Assembly (NCBI RefSeq): GCF_000182925.2
Contig: NC_026507.1
Span: forward strand, 4,191,304 to 4,255,303
Source: Neurospora crassa OR74A
Taxonomy: Eukaryota > Ascomycota > Sordariomycetes > Sordariales > Sordariaceae
DNA length: 64,000 nucleotides
Direction: 5' to 3'
A model generated the notes under the pieces. That model had not been told where the DNA came from, did no database searches, and saw only the letters and a program-made list of their open reading frames with translations. Positions 1 to 12,258 of this stretch are shown one piece after another. How positions within the stretch are numbered: position 1 is the first letter of the stretch; each line of letters begins with the position of its first letter. The position numbers and the translations under genes are program-made.

Positions 1-1314
1 ATTAACTGTGGCCGATCGTTGGATGGTTGGATGGTAGTGGTAATCACAGCAGCGTGCTGTCGTGGTAGTCGAAGTGCTCGAGACGGAGGCTGTCTGTTCC
101 CGATGTGGATGTGGCTGTCGATGTTATCTCGGTCGGCGGGCAAGTATCACCAAACAAAACAAATGGACGGGAGTTGCACTTTGCAGTTGTCCGCAGTTGC
201 ACAGGCCGGGTGGGACAGAAACTTTTTAGTGGGGACCTTGCTGCCCTGCGGACAAGGATGGTTCTATCCGTCGATTCGTTGCATTGCTGCAGGTTCCGTC
301 AGGTTCAGGTTGTTCACCGTGCGTTCACCGAAGCCGGTGGTCTGTGCTCGCTTGTGCTAACTTAGGTTTCCCTTCTTAGGTCTTTTGTTGACCGTGACTC
401 CCGTCGCCGCCGTTGGACGACGTGAGCGGCCTGTTGGATGGAATCCTTGGACAAGATGGGGAGGGAGGTTGGGGTTTGTCTCCGGCTTGGCACTCCAGAT
501 CTTCCATTTTTTTTTTTTTCACGATGCACCATTTCCTCCGGGAGGGGCGGGCGGGCTGGGCGGCCACGATCACCACTGACGTGCAGTGCGTCCCGTTGGG
601 GGCCTCTAAGTACCTCTAACACTATCTCGCACACCCGCGGAGTGTTGAAGTGGTCCGAGTGCCCTGTCTGGGAATACTACTACCTAGTGGTCTTGGTGGT
701 AGAGGTACTTAAGTACCCACCCTGGCCCTGTTGACCGGGCATGGAAGTGACATCCATTGGAAGATCCCGCCCATGGACTGACTGACTTATAAGCGGCACT
801 AACAACCCAATTCGCCAATCGCCGCTCGTCACTCGTCCCGTAATCGCCGGGCTGTTAGTGCTGCAATGATTCAGTTGGGTGACAGGGACCTGAATCACGA
901 TCCTGCGCTTTGGCTTCCCTTTGGTGAGCTTTTCTTTTCAGACTGAGGCATGCCGCCGGTGTTTGTCATCGGACCACATGCCGAGCTTCCCATCCGTCGG
1001 GTGTCTCGAGTCTTGCTCTTTTTTTTTTCTCTCGAGCTTCATCAGTTTTCTCTCTTTTATCCCTTCTTTTCTTCCCTTTCTGGCCTCACTCTCTTCGTGG
1101 CCCGTCATTGTGTTTACATACTCGACCGGCGATCAGAGGCCCTGACATGTTGTCCACCAAATCCCACTAACTCCGGATCCGACGACCCCTCCACTATCGC
1201 CAATCTTTCCTGGAGAATCCAGCCAAAACTGGACGTTGCGCGACAAGTTGAAAGCTCCAAGTCCGCGATATCTCCGCCGCGAACACAACAACAACTGCCA
1301 GTCAGTCTGCCACC
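1..1314. other. Gene-free stretch upstream of cwh43
   Basis: I see no gene here. Reading frames are short, overlapping and unlike known proteins. The DNA is unique-looking and GC-balanced, with a T-run near 507-520 and a strongly pyrimidine-rich block at about 1010-1090, a common feature of filamentous-fungal promoters. The last part is presumably the promoter and 5' UTR of cwh43, whose ATG at 1315 sits in a good fungal start context (CACCATGGC). The left edge may hold the end of a neighbour that cannot be recognised. Confidence 0.6.
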
Positions 1315-4300
1315 ATGGCGTCGTCCAGGTACAAGGACAAGGATGCCGGCGTCGTGCTCTCCTTCAACGGCCAATGGATCAGCTGGACACACACTGTCGT
1401 GGCCTATGGTATGTCAATATTTACTTGCCCGCACTACATAGAGGCTATTCCGAGCAACCCCGGCATGTCATCATACGTACCTACCTGTGCTAACACCTCC
1501 CAATGCGACACCAGCTGCCTTCCTTAGCGCCCTCATCATCGGATGCGCCCTCCACTACCACAAGATCGTGAAGAACGAGTGGTATGGCTACCCTGACGAG
1601 TGGTTTCCCTCTGTCTCTGCCACCATTGGCGACCGATATCCCGAACGATCTATATTCATGATCTTTATCGCCATCACTTCCGGTACGCTCAACAATACAA
1701 TACAAACCCCCCAAGCCACCACAAAATGCGCCTTGCGCCGCCATACTAATATCCGGCAGGTCCGAGATTCGCCCTTGTTGGACTTTGGTATCTCTTGACT
1801 GCCAAGCCCGGCCGTGTTCTCCCCAAGGCAATTGCGATTTCCGGTGTCATCCGAACTCTTACTTGCGGCGGCTGGACCTACATCACCTCGACCGACGACC
1901 ATGACTGGCATGATATCCTCATGATCTTGTACATCGTCTTTACAATCCCTTGGACTACCGGATGCATTGCGCTGAGCCCTCCAAACGCAAAGGCGATCAA
2001 GTACAGAAAGTGGATTGCCGGTAGCTTCTTTGGCACCTTGGTTCCCTTGGTATACTTCTTTATCCAGCACAAGGTCCACCGTGTGGCCGGAGGTAGGTTC
2101 CCAGTCCTGGAGATGCTCTTGCGCCAAACACAATACAATGTGCTAACCTTTGCGCCAATGCGCCGCACAGCCTACACCGTTTACGCTTTCTTCGAATGGG
2201 CCCTCATTCTCTTCGATGTTGCCTTTGATGCGGTAACTGCTTTGGACTTTGACACGTTCGAGGTGGTTGTCAAGGATGTCAAGGGCGCGAGCAAGGGGTA
2301 CGTCCAATGGCTCCCACGATAAGCCTCTGTTCTTCTATTTTGCGCGCTTCTGTACATACACAGCCATGTGTGCGATGCCCAGATCAAAAAGACAAGCCAG
2401 ATTCTAAATCAGACTTTTTGTATAGTGCCAACGCCTCGTCCGTTCCTGCTGCCGTACTTGAGAAGGAGTAAGCAAGCCATTGTCCTTTTCCACTCCTCCC
2501 GTTCGTCCACTGATAAAATTGTTACACAGGAAGGAGAAGGCCACTGCCGGCGTATACTCTGCCGGGTTCAACCTGGGCCCTGCTCTCGACATTGCCGCTG
2601 ATGTTTACCATGGCGTACGTACAACACTATACACCACAAGCCCTTGGAGGAGTTCTGTCTGACATGGTCGTAGTTCGTCTTCTGGTCCACCCTGACCAGC
2701 TTGGGTCTTGTCATCTGGTGTAAGTCAATGTCTGAATCTCCTCACCCTGTCTAGCATACTGATTTTTGTAGATTTCCCTCTCTGGCACATGGGTATATCT
2801 GGCTACGAAGCCTTCGTCATGGCCACCATTTCTCCCGTTCTTCTCGGCATTCGGCCTTTGCGCTCCCTCATTGTCAACAACCAGCGCCTCTTCCATGTCC
2901 TCTCGCTCGCTGGTTTGTTGGCCTACAAGGTCCACGACCCCGTCTACCGCCTCTTCACTGTCGGTTTCGGTGTCTTTATGGGCTGCCTTGCTTGGGCTGC
3001 TACTTGGTCTTCGGACTCTGTGCATCCTTCTAGGCTCGAGAGCCGCGTCATTGCTTGGCTCGCCGGTCTTCTCATGTCCTCCATTGCCAAGTTCGCCTGG
3101 TACACCAATAATCCAATCTGGCCCGTCATGCACGCCGAGAACGGTGGGTGGAACGGGACTGGTCTTGTTCTTGCCATCTTGGCTGTGCTCAGGTTCACTC
3201 GCAAGGCTCCCCTTAACAGCTGGGGCGTCAGCCAGCAGAAGAATGGCTCTTCCCTCCTTTCCGCCATTGGCATTGGTGGTCTCTTCTTCGCCATCCACTC
3301 CCTGCTCTCGGATACCAGCACCATGATTCTCTGGGTTTGGGGTGGCTTCCCTGTCCGTGGCCCTGTCTCCAACGTTCATGCCTACTACACCATTGCTGCC
3401 ATGACAGGCGGTCTTCTCATCGGTGTCTTCAGGCCTGGCATGATTACCAATTGGACCGCATACGGTGTTGCCTGCGTTGGTGCTGCCATGCTCACCTTGT
3501 ATGAGCAGTGGTTCGGCTACTATGGCGCCTTGATCCTGACCACCTACCTCATGGCCATCGCCGTGCCCATGATCAGCAAGGCTGCCAAGAAGAACCCAGC
3601 TGTCACTTTTGGTGTCGGCTTCTTGTTCTACAACCTCCTTGTCCTCTTCCACGTTTGGGTGGTAGCCTACGCTTTCGTCCCTGGTGGCCCTTACGTCCGC
3701 GAACACACCGATTGGATCATGCTCACCACTATGCTCACCATCGGCGCCGGTGTCTTTGACCTCGTTTCGGGACAAGCCAACCACAAGTACGCTGCTTCCA
3801 CTGACCGTCGCAGCTCTCCTCTTGGCCACCGCAAGTACCACGTTGGCATCCTCGGCCTCCTCAACATTCTTTTCCTCGTCGCCAACTTCCTCCGCTTCCC
3901 CTCGTATGACTACAAGCCCTACCACGCCGAAGACCGTCTCTTCACGGCCGGCATTTGGACCATCCACTTTTCGCTCGACAACGACATGTGGTCTTCTGAG
4001 TACCGCATGCGCGACCTCATCAAGGAGTTGGAGGTTGATGTCATCGGCCTTTTGGAATCTGATCTCCAGCGAATCATCATGGGCAATCGCGACACCACCC
4101 AGTTCCTCGCCGAGGACCTTGGTATGTACGTTGACTACGGTCCGGGTCCCAACAAGCACACGTGGGGTGCCGCTTTGCTCTCCAAGTTCCCGATTCTCAA
4201 CTCCACCCACCATTTGCTTCCCTCTCCCGTGGGTGAACTCGCTCCCGCAATCCACGCCACGCTCGATGTCTACGGCTCCCTAGTGGACGTCTTTGTCTTC

Positions 4301-4783
4301 CACTCCGGCCAAGAAGAAGACCCCGAGGACCGCCGTCTCCAATCCGAATACCTCGCCAAACTCATGGGCTCCATCCCGGCCGACCGGCCCGCCCTTCTGC
4401 TTTCTTATCTCGTTACCAAGCCCCTGGAAGGAAACTACAACACGTACGTCTCCGACATTTCGGGCATGCACGATGTCGACTACACGGATTGGGACAGATG
4501 GTGCGAGTATATCCTTTATAAGAATCTTCTCCGCACTGGCTACGCCCGCGTGAGCAGGTCAACCATTACAGACACGGAGTTGCAGGTTGCCAAGTTTATC
4601 GTGCCCAAAGACGATGCGGATAAGGGGAGGATATTGGCGGCGAGCAAGGAACAGAGGGATAGGAGGGTAGAAGAACAGCAGGTGCCGGATGGGTGGAGGT
4701 TCCCGGCGCTGTTTAGGGGCGAGGGAGTCAGGGGGCATCATTATCATGTCTTTGATGAACCTAGGTACTATTTTTATTTCTAA
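1315..4783 (+). CDS. cwh43: CWH43-type GPI-anchor lipid remodelling protein
   Basis: Cwh43 is a multi-pass ER membrane protein that replaces the diacylglycerol of GPI anchors with ceramide and affects cell-wall integrity. I assemble eight exons: 1315-1408, 1515-1682, 1760-2092, 2171-2297, 2426-2467, 2530-2614, 2674-2719 and 2772-4783. All phases join and give 968 residues, close to the 953 of the yeast protein. Residues 1-250 or so resemble the FRAG1/PGAP2 membrane domain ([31 protein letters not shown]). Exon 8 supplies many hydrophobic segments. From about residue 700 there is an endonuclease/exonuclease/phosphatase-like domain ([35 protein letters not shown]). So the PGAP2-like and CWH43 halves are fused, as in yeast; in mammals they are separate proteins. 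Family identity is strong; the 42-base exon 5 is the least certain, but it keeps the frame across its flanks. Confidence 0.95.
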
Positions 4784-6449
4784 GGGAGGAAGAGGAAATG
4801 GATACGCAGAGAGAGAGAGGTGGCAACCAAGGGGAGAGATAGGACATCGGCAGGAAGGGGTTTATTTGGGTTGATCTTGTCAGACAGGTTGGACGTTTGT
4901 GTGGTGACTGGGGAATGAATTGACGGGTTAATGATGGATGAAGACTCAAAGAAGCTGTCAGGGGATGCTGTAGTACCTAGGTAATTGTATTTTATGGGTT
5001 TATGGGTAATGAATCTAGGATTTTGGCATTTCCGTGGTCGTTGGTGTGCCGCCAAGGTGAACCCAGAGTCCAGGAACTACTACATTTCCGAGCAAGCGGT
5101 ACGTCTTTTCATTTCTTCGACTTGAGTCCGTCCTTTTTTTTTCCAACCTCAACAACCAACATGGGACTGACTGGATGCGGTGACTCCAACAGTCCAGCCG
5201 TGCTAATCACCTGGCATCCTTCCAGGTTGAATCAAGGTATCCCCCAGTCCGTCCAGGCTTGTCGTGAGGAGATTACAAGAGGTACGTTCTCTTTCCTCCT
5301 CACTTTCGTTTAAGGGCATCAAAGTTTTGCAAACAAGAAGTACCTTAAACTTCAAGGTGATTATGTACTAGTGAAGCATGCTTCGTCCCCCACCAGCCGC
5401 ACACGACCCCTCTTTATTCCGCATTTGTATTTGTTACTGGTTCTCGCACTCCCATACGTAGTAGCACGCCCCAAGTGTTTACCTACGTACCAATATTCCG
5501 TCCCAAGTGGCGCCCACGCAACTTGCTTCAAGGGGTGATGGCCGTGCCTGTTGTTGTGATTTACTAGGTGTACACACGGCACTCCGAGTCGTCCAGATCT
5601 CCTCTTCAACTCGCCATCCAACTAACACCTTTTCGGGGTCTCCGTATGGCAGTTCACCAATCCATTGATTAGAGGTACCTACCTATCGTCAGCTCTGTTA
5701 TCGGCCAGTCTTACCTAGCCCTTCCCCATTCCACCCATTTGCTGCCCGATTTGCCCACCCTTTTGGCCTCACACCATCCAGCCAGATATTATCGGCCAAA
5801 TCGAACTCATTTCATGTCCAGGTACCCGCTCAACAGAGGATTAACAGTCATATTCCTCTCGTCGTTAACTTGCGAATGAGGATTAATAAACAGCAGAACC
5901 GATTGACTACTCTAGCCTTTAGCCCTTCGTCCCGCGCCGACAACTACACCTTTGCCCTTGCGGACCGAAATTTCACAGCAACGTTCGCAATGCTCACGCC
6001 GAGAGTCGGCAATGCTCTGGGCTGCCAGTCAGACCCCTCTGAGCTTGTCGCTAAAGTTGCACAACGGCTGTGTCTGAAGTGCGCCACGGCTGATAGCTTG
6101 TCCAACACCTTCCAATCACCCGGACTAACCTTCCTACGAGCTGGGCTTTGAAACGAGCGGCATGCACGTTGGCAACAACTCAGGCTTCGCTTCGGGCAGA
6201 AATGGACACTTTCAATCGAGGCTCTATCCTCTGGCATGCTTGGCATGTCTGCTGTCTTCAGGAATCAGAATCTATAGACAAGTTTCTTACATCGACACAT
6301 ATCAACATGGCTATCCCCCATCATTTACCCAGATATCGATGCGGCAACCTCTTCCAAATGTTTCTCTTCAAGTACACCCTGCCTTAGCCCATCAAATCTT
6401 TGGTGGAGTCTTGACGCTGGGTCACTTGGAATGAATACGGCGAACGAAG
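4784..6449. other. Gene-free stretch between cwh43 and the hydrolase
   Basis: No supported gene. It contains the cwh43 3' region, a perfect TACCTAGGTA palindrome at 4974-4983, and CT-rich DNA near 5100-5150. Small open frames near 5361-5621 and 5870-6434 have no recognisable domains and overlap on both strands. Confidence 0.6.
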
Positions 6450-7719
6450 ATGTTTCACGGTCAAGACATAACTGTCCTTCACGAACCCCCTAATCCACAA
6501 GTGGAGTAAGTCAGGCATTTGCGTTAGCTTTGCGTTTCAACCCAGCTCGTCGTTATTCACGCATGAGGCTCAGCCTACTGACCGAATCTGCACATAGTAT
6601 TGTCTTTGTGCACGGTTTTACAGGGCACCCTAAATCGACGTGGACGCTCGAGGCGGCCAAGGTCCAGCAACGGACCAGAGCAGGAGGACAACATGGCTGT
6701 GATGTGTTCTGGCCGCAAGACTTGCTGCCAACGACAGTTCCGAGCGCTCGAATTCTAACCTACGGCTATGACACCAGAATTCGCCACTTCGTTCTAGGGC
6801 AAATTAGCAAGAACTCGGTCCCAGACCACGGAAGGGACTTTTTAAATACTTTGGAAGCCTGGAGGAGATCGTCGGACGAGGCATCCCGCCCCCTCATCTT
6901 CGTCGCCCACAGCTTGGGAGGTTTGGTTGTCAGAGAAGCTCTCAAACAAGCCAATCATTTCCGTACCACACATCCACATAACTACGCCGTCCTTTCATCC
7001 ACCATCGCACTCATGTTCTTCGGAACACCCCACCGCGGGGCTGATCCTCGGAGCATATTACACCGCGTCCTTTCAGCCTCCGTAATCAGGATCGGGATGA
7101 GCGTTAATAGACACATTGTCGATACCCTTCTTCCAAGTGTCAATAAACAGTCCGAACTCGATGATTTCAGGATGCTAGCATTGGAAGCAAACTTGCAAGT
7201 CTACTCGTTCCAAGAAGAAGTCGGCCTTGGACTACTACTTGGTAAAAAGGTCAGTTTACAAAATAGTTTGTCAAGTTGCACGTCATACATCTAGGCACTT
7301 CTACAGGTAACGGACCTACATGTAAAATTGCACTTGGCTGGTGAGACTGACCTACCATGGCATGCTCCTAGGTTGTCGGGTACTATTCATCCTACCTTGG
7401 CCCACCTGTGATTGAGACCATACAGCACATCGGCGACAACCACATGGACATGTGTCGATTCTACGGTTTTGATGATCCGGGATACTTCAAGGTCGCGGCA
7501 GCTTTTCAACGGATTCTCGCTAGCATCACCGCAGTCTGTATCCGCGCAAACCCTTCTTCAGCTGACGAACGCTTGAACCGGGTTGGTATCATGGCAGGCC
7601 CTAGTGATGTTGCGGCACGAACTTTCCAACGACTAGTCGCACCTCACACGCCCCTCGCTCGAACTGTGGATAAGATTCAGTCAGTCGGAAAGGCTGTTTC
7701 TCGTCTTACCGATGTATGA
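6450..7719 (+). CDS. SERAC1-like alpha/beta hydrolase (NLR-type N-terminal esterase domain, standing alone)
   Basis: Three exons, 6450-6505, 6598-7249 and 7372-7719, join in frame to 351 residues. The start at 6450 is the only ATG in frame after an upstream stop. The first splice turns a doubtful N-terminus into the typical VDIVFVHGFTGHPKSTWT oxyanion/strand segment. The second joins LGKK to VVGYYSSYLG just before the family's conserved NHMDMCRF block. The nucleophile elbow is AHSLGG (about residue 134 onward), with Ala instead of the first Gly of GxSxG, which is common in this fungal family. FFGTPHRGAD follows. In fungi this domain often forms the N-terminus of NACHT or NB-ARC proteins with ankyrin, WD or TPR repeats. 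Here the frame stops at TGA 7717-7719 and no nucleotide-binding or repeat domain follows in the next 1.5 kb. It could be a free lipase/esterase or the truncated remnant of an NLR gene. The substrate is unknown. Confidence 0.78.
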
Positions 7720-8592
7720 AACGTCTAGGGACCGCGCCACAGATTGAAGCATCGCCACAATCAGAAAGGAATGTCGGAGCTTGTGAGGTCATGTTTGGCA
7801 TAACGGAGGGGGCTCGGAGGCGAAATAAGTGAGTGCTGTTCATGTCTCTAGCGACTTCTTGGACAGATAGGAACAGGCTTAAGATATAGTTGGACATCAT
7901 GCTTAACGAGCAAGAAGAGGTATATTGTATGGTTCCTAAGAAGGAGTTCCTTGCCGTCTTTGTTTGTGAGGTCTTACTTTCTCTTCAAACAAGCTGTCTC
8001 TATCCAGTGGACCAGTGCTATACATGCCCTTTTTACACGTCAATGATACCGATGGTGTAGGCCAGCGGAAAACGTCGGATTTGTCAATCTAGGTATGTAC
8101 CGTAGTGGGAAAATCTGGTTCCAGACATACGTTGTTGTTGTTGGACAATAACTACAATTGATGTTTAAAAAACAATGTATGTTTCTTATAGGGGGTAAGC
8201 GCTGTAATATAGTGTGTCCTTAGTCTTGGAGCTAGGTCGGGTCCGAATTTCGAAATTTTTTAAAGTCTCAAAGTCTTAAAGTCCTACCTTCCTTCCTCCC
8301 CCCCGGGCGACCTTTATTAACGGAAAGAACCAGCCATTTCTTCCAGAAATAACCAAGTAGCCTAGTGGCCAAGTGGTTATTGAAGTAGTTCTTCATTTTC
8401 ATTCTTTCTACTCATAACCTTTATTCGATTCCTATTCGTAATTAACTTTTTGGAACTATTCTAAAAGCCCAGACCTTCCGAGTTCAAATGCCGGCTTTCA
8501 CCTTAGTACTTAGAGTCTTCTAAAAATACCTCTATTAAAGTATAGAAGGTTACTACCTATAGTATTCCCTATATTTTTTTCATTTATAGGGC

Positions 8593-8629
8593 CCTAGGAG
8601 ACAATTAATGTCTAGGAGACAATCAATGT
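8593..8629. repeat. Two-copy tandem repeat, 19-base unit
   Basis: The unit CTAGGAGACAATYAATGT occurs twice in a row, starting at about 8593 and 8612, with a single C/T difference. The second copy forms the left arm of the hairpin at 8618-8666, so the same GACAAT-ATGT motif occurs three times in about 75 bases. Confidence 0.7.
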
Positions 8630-8666
8630 CTGGAAAACAGTTACTGTTTTCTAAACATTGATTGTC
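8618..8666. repeat. Near-perfect 23-bp inverted repeat with 3-base loop
   Basis: Positions 8618-8640 and 8644-8666 are reverse complements with two mismatches, separated by TTA. Both mismatches are transition-type (G/A or C/T), so the transcript would still pair through G-U. It could be a hairpin RNA, the core of a small inverted-repeat element, or a cruciform. No neighbouring gene explains it. Confidence 0.8.
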
Positions 8667-9248
8667 TGTCAGACAACGCTTGTTGCAATTCAGGGTTTCC
8701 CGCTTCGGTACCTCTAGTTTCCACTGCCATCAACATTTGTCAAAACTGATCCTGTATAGGTATATGTACTCGTACCGGTACGGTAGGTAGGTAGGTATTG
8801 TACGACAACGAGCAAGCATGGACAGGGAAAGATTAATCTCGGTACTGAGATACATAGTGCAACGAATAGGCCATGTAAGATTATCTTTTAGGGAACTGCA
8901 AGTGCACCAACGTGGTAGGATATTCCCCTGCCAACCTAAAGTTTTTTTGTTCAGGTTCAGGACACTGTGTCGGTAAACCCCAGTTGATGATTAAGCTTTG
9001 GGGGGTATTGTCAAGAGTCATGACATGCAAGAACCCGTCATTATCCCTAGAGGTATCAAGACGAATTAAATAGCGAGGAGTAGAAGTATGCATAACAGTC
9101 ATAATATTCATTGATCATCAGGGCGTCTATCCAACCATGACCCATTTTCTCTTGGGCCGGACCTCATCCATCTTCTCCAAGGGTATATTCAACTCTTTTC
9201 AACATAACTTCAAACTCCATTCGAGGGTTATCCTCACCAGCCTCGCCA

Positions 9249-10729
9249 TTACAGGCCCTTCTCGCCGACTGTCTGCTCTTCCATCCCCACGGCTTCCTCC
9301 TCGTCCACGACCGACTTGGAAACAACACCATCCTCTCTGTCCCTCACACCAATCTCCGCCGTAGTAAAGGCATCACAGGTATCCCTGTACCACGGCCAAA
9401 AGTTGACGGCAAGCGCATACGTCCACGCCACAGCAAAGAAGGCTAGGGGAACAACCATACTCATGGCCGTATCATGCATATCCGCCACGGCGCCCATCAG
9501 CGGGGGGACCACAGCGCCACCAAAGACACCGGCAACAAGGAAGCCTGAGCCGCGCTTTGTGTGCCTACCGAGCCCGCGCATACCCAGCGCCATGATGGTG
9601 GGGAAGCAGATGGACTCGAAGAAGAGGGTGACGTAAAGCAGGGACATGCCCGTGTTTTCTCTCTGGGTGATGGTAGGGGCGACGAAGATGATGCATGCAG
9701 TGAGAAAGAGAAGGAAAACCTTGCGCGGGCGGACGAAGTGCATGATGGCTGCGCCGGCGAAGCGGCCAACGGCGAATGTCCCCTGAGCACCAGCCAGGAA
9801 CTGAGCTCCCAAGGCGGAATCGGTGTTTTTGCGGGTTTCCGTCACGTAGTTGATGAAGTAACCGGCAATGGCAATCTGCGCGCCCGTGTAGCAGAATTGG
9901 GAAAACGAGGCGTGGAAGAGGCGGTATTGTTTCCTGAATGGCTGGTCGGCATCGCCAGCATGGGTTTCAGCAGCCTGGTGCTGCATGTCTGCGTCGGTGA
10001 TCTCGGGCAGTTCGATGAGGAAGAAGACGACGGCAAGGATGTAGACAAAGACGGCGATGGCCAAGTACACCCACTGCACGTTTTGGAGGGCGAGGTTATC
10101 GTCGAAACCGAAGAAGACGTACGATCCGAGCACGGGGGCTACAACGGTACCAATACCGTTGAAAGCCTGGGCAAAGTTGATACGGATTTCCGAGTACTTG
10201 GGCGGGCCGCATACAGTGATGTACGGGTTGGCGGCCGTCTCAAGAGAGCCCAGACCGTTGCCAATGATAAAGATGCAAACACAGAAGCCGGCGAAGGACT
10301 TGGCCTTGATGCACGGGATCGCGAGAAGGGCGCCGAGGCCATAGAGGAAGAGACCCCAGATAAAGACGGCACGGTAGCTGAAGCGGCGAAGAATGTAGGC
10401 GGCATGGCCAAGGGAAGCGAGGGGGTAGGCACTGGGAAGAAGAAAAAGAGGTTAGCGGAGGTGGTGGTAGGAGTGGGGCGGAGAGGAAAGACATACCCAA
10501 AGTAAGCGGCTTGAAGACCAGCAGATCTCGCCTTTGTGATGTGGAGTGTCTCCTGAAAGTGCTTGTTCAGGGTGTCGAGCAGGCCATAGCTGAAGCCCCA
10601 GAGGAAGAAGAGGATGGTGACAAGGCAGAGGGGAAGGAGGGATTCTCGGAGGGAGAGCTCGGCTGCCTTTGTGACCTTGTCATCGCGCACTCGCAAGGAG
10701 CGCCTCTTCCACCACTCTCTCGAGAACAT
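9249..10729 (-). CDS. FucP-type major facilitator sugar/H+ symporter
   Basis: Two exons on the minus strand, 10729-10497 and 10431-9249, joined over a 65-base intron (10432-10496), encode 471 residues. The ATG at 10729 is preferred over an in-frame GTG upstream at 10744. The first transmembrane segment carries LFFLWGFSYGLLDTLNKHFQ, which is almost a signature of the fucose:H+ symporter (FHS) family. AAYFGAYPLASLGH is restored exactly by the splice, and ETAANPYI follows in TM4-5. About 12 hydrophobic segments are visible, with a hydrophilic loop in the middle (residues rich in Asp, Gln and His around ADMQHQAAE) and an acidic C-terminal tail. Length fits the family (430-480). Fungal members are plasma-membrane hexose or fucose transporters; the actual sugar cannot be told from sequence. 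Confidence 0.93.
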
Positions 10730-12249
10730 GGTGTTGAGTGTCACGGAGTGTCTTGTTGACTGGACTGTATCGTCCGTGTATGGGTAGGTGGGACAAGAAT
10801 GGAGAAGGAAGTTCCAAAATCACCGGCAGGGCATGGGATTGAAGCTGTTGGGCCTGGGGGACAAAGTAGGTATCGGAGGAAGGATGCTGTGCCAGTCAAC
10901 AACGAGGGCGTCGTGGCAACATAAATATACAAGACGGATCCAGACTCTGTTGAGTTGCACCTGTTCAGCGATGCTGTCTCTCTCCAGCCGGTTAAACACT
11001 CAACCGGGATAAAATCAGGGCAGCCTACCTAGCACGAGCTGGGCTGCGTGGTCTAGTAGTCTAGTCTAGCTAGTTCCATTGCAACCATTGTTCCGTGATG
11101 AGGAGGGTCCCGTCAGGCTGGGGACATGTTGTCTATCAACGGTGTCTAGCCAAATGGGTAGGCCATGTCCCGAGATATCGAAAGGTTCCCCATGGGACTT
11201 GTCGTCATGCCGCCTACATTCTAGACTGATTCTAGCCCGACCTAACTGAAGAGGCTCAAGGTCAGCTGGGCTGTCTCGCGCTTGTCTCGTTGTCTGGGGA
11301 TGTTGGGGCCCATTCTGGAGCCAGTTGTGTCTGCGGGCGTCGATAGACGTCCAACATCGGGCCGATTCTGCATCTTTGTCCGGGGTTGTCCGGGGTTTTG
11401 TCCGTCGATGTTCTGGTTCTTCTCTGCCGGGGCCCCCCTGGCACCCCCACAACACGGGGTAGGAGGCGGGGGAAAGGGGCATCGATCACCAGTAGGCAAG
11501 TGGAGTGATGGTGGTTGGTTGAGTTTGGTTTGTTCGTGTTCGTTCGACGGAGCGAGGTGGTACTGTACATCACGCATCTGGGGGGTCTGGGGCGATCTGT
11601 TGCTGACCGCTTGAGAATCCATGTGCTGTTCGTGACAAATAACCTCAGCAACAGTTCCAGGACCGGGAAAACGTCGGCTACCTAATGCGTGTAGAGGTAG
11701 AGGTCCATACGTAGGATGGTAGGTAAGGGTCGGTTGGGGGAAGGGGGGGTCCGCTTTGCTGCTTGAGCCAACAACGAAGTCCTGGCAGCCCGTGATGTGA
11801 GAACTGAACTGATGGAACGCTGAGATGCCCAAGGGGGGTCTGTGGGGGAGGGTCTCCATCGACCCCATCTTTCACTGCGGGGAAGGAGGTGTCAGTGGTG
11901 GTACTCCCCCATGGGGAACGAATGGGGAAGGCATGTTCAACAGGGTTAGCGCTGACGCCCGATGAACGCCGATTGGCTTACAGTTCAGCACGGGCCCCAC
12001 GTCACCCCGAAGTTTGCCCGTCTGAGCCCGCTTCGTCCCCGCCATGCCAACTCCGCAATTGACTTGCTGCCTTGGTACGGCTCGTTTAAGCATCAAGCTC
12101 ACTGAGTAGAGGTACTGTATTCGTCGGTTAGCTCGGTTACTTCAGTTAGAGGTAAGTTAGGAGCATGTGGATGCATTTGGCCAAACCAGCCATGTGGGGC
12201 CATCCTTCCGTTTGGGGTTCACTCGCAGCGAAGTGGAAGCTCCCGTCCT
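10730..12249. other. Gene-free stretch upstream of the symporter
   Basis: Presumably holds the symporter promoter (its start is at the left edge). Open frames here, the largest at 11242-11868 on the minus strand (208 codons), are proline-, threonine- and serine-rich, overlap frames on the other strand and show no domain, so I leave them out. The right edge ends in the 9-bp duplication that borders the transposon block. Confidence 0.55.
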
Positions 12250-12258
12250 GCCTGGAAA
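12250..12258. repeat. Left 9-bp target-site duplication of the MULE
   Basis: GCCTGGAAA here is repeated exactly at 25085-25093, on the other side of the compound transposon. Nine bases is the usual duplication length for Mutator-like elements. Confidence 0.9.

Larger units (their letters stand above)
7720..9248. other. Gene-free stretch with short repeats
   Basis: No supported gene. It holds a short tandem repeat and a strong hairpin (listed separately), a tRNA-like A-box/B-box arrangement near 8353-8440 (see findings), and GGTAGGTAGGTAGGTA at about 8783-8798. A 76-codon minus frame at 8881-9111 has no domain. The part from about 8220 to 8580 is more AT-rich than its surroundings and may be an old repeat remnant. 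Confidence 0.5.

Noticed and set aside
2711-4255. 514-codon minus-strand open frame
   Set aside because: It is antisense to exon 8 of cwh43, which has a clear family match and proper splicing. The long antisense frame results from GC-rich third positions.
7713-7742. Possible further intron and exon extending the hydrolase
   Set aside because: GTATGA...CACAG would remove the TGA, but the intron would be only about 29 bases, well below the smallest seen here (52), so I kept the stop at 7719.
9561-10505. 314-codon plus-strand open frame
   Set aside because: Antisense to the FucP-type symporter, composition very Asp/Glu/Gly-rich as expected from a complementary strand, no domain.
11242-11868. 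208-codon minus-strand open frame
   Set aside because: Low-complexity Pro/Thr/Ser sequence with overlapping frames on both strands and no domain. It could be real but nothing supports it.
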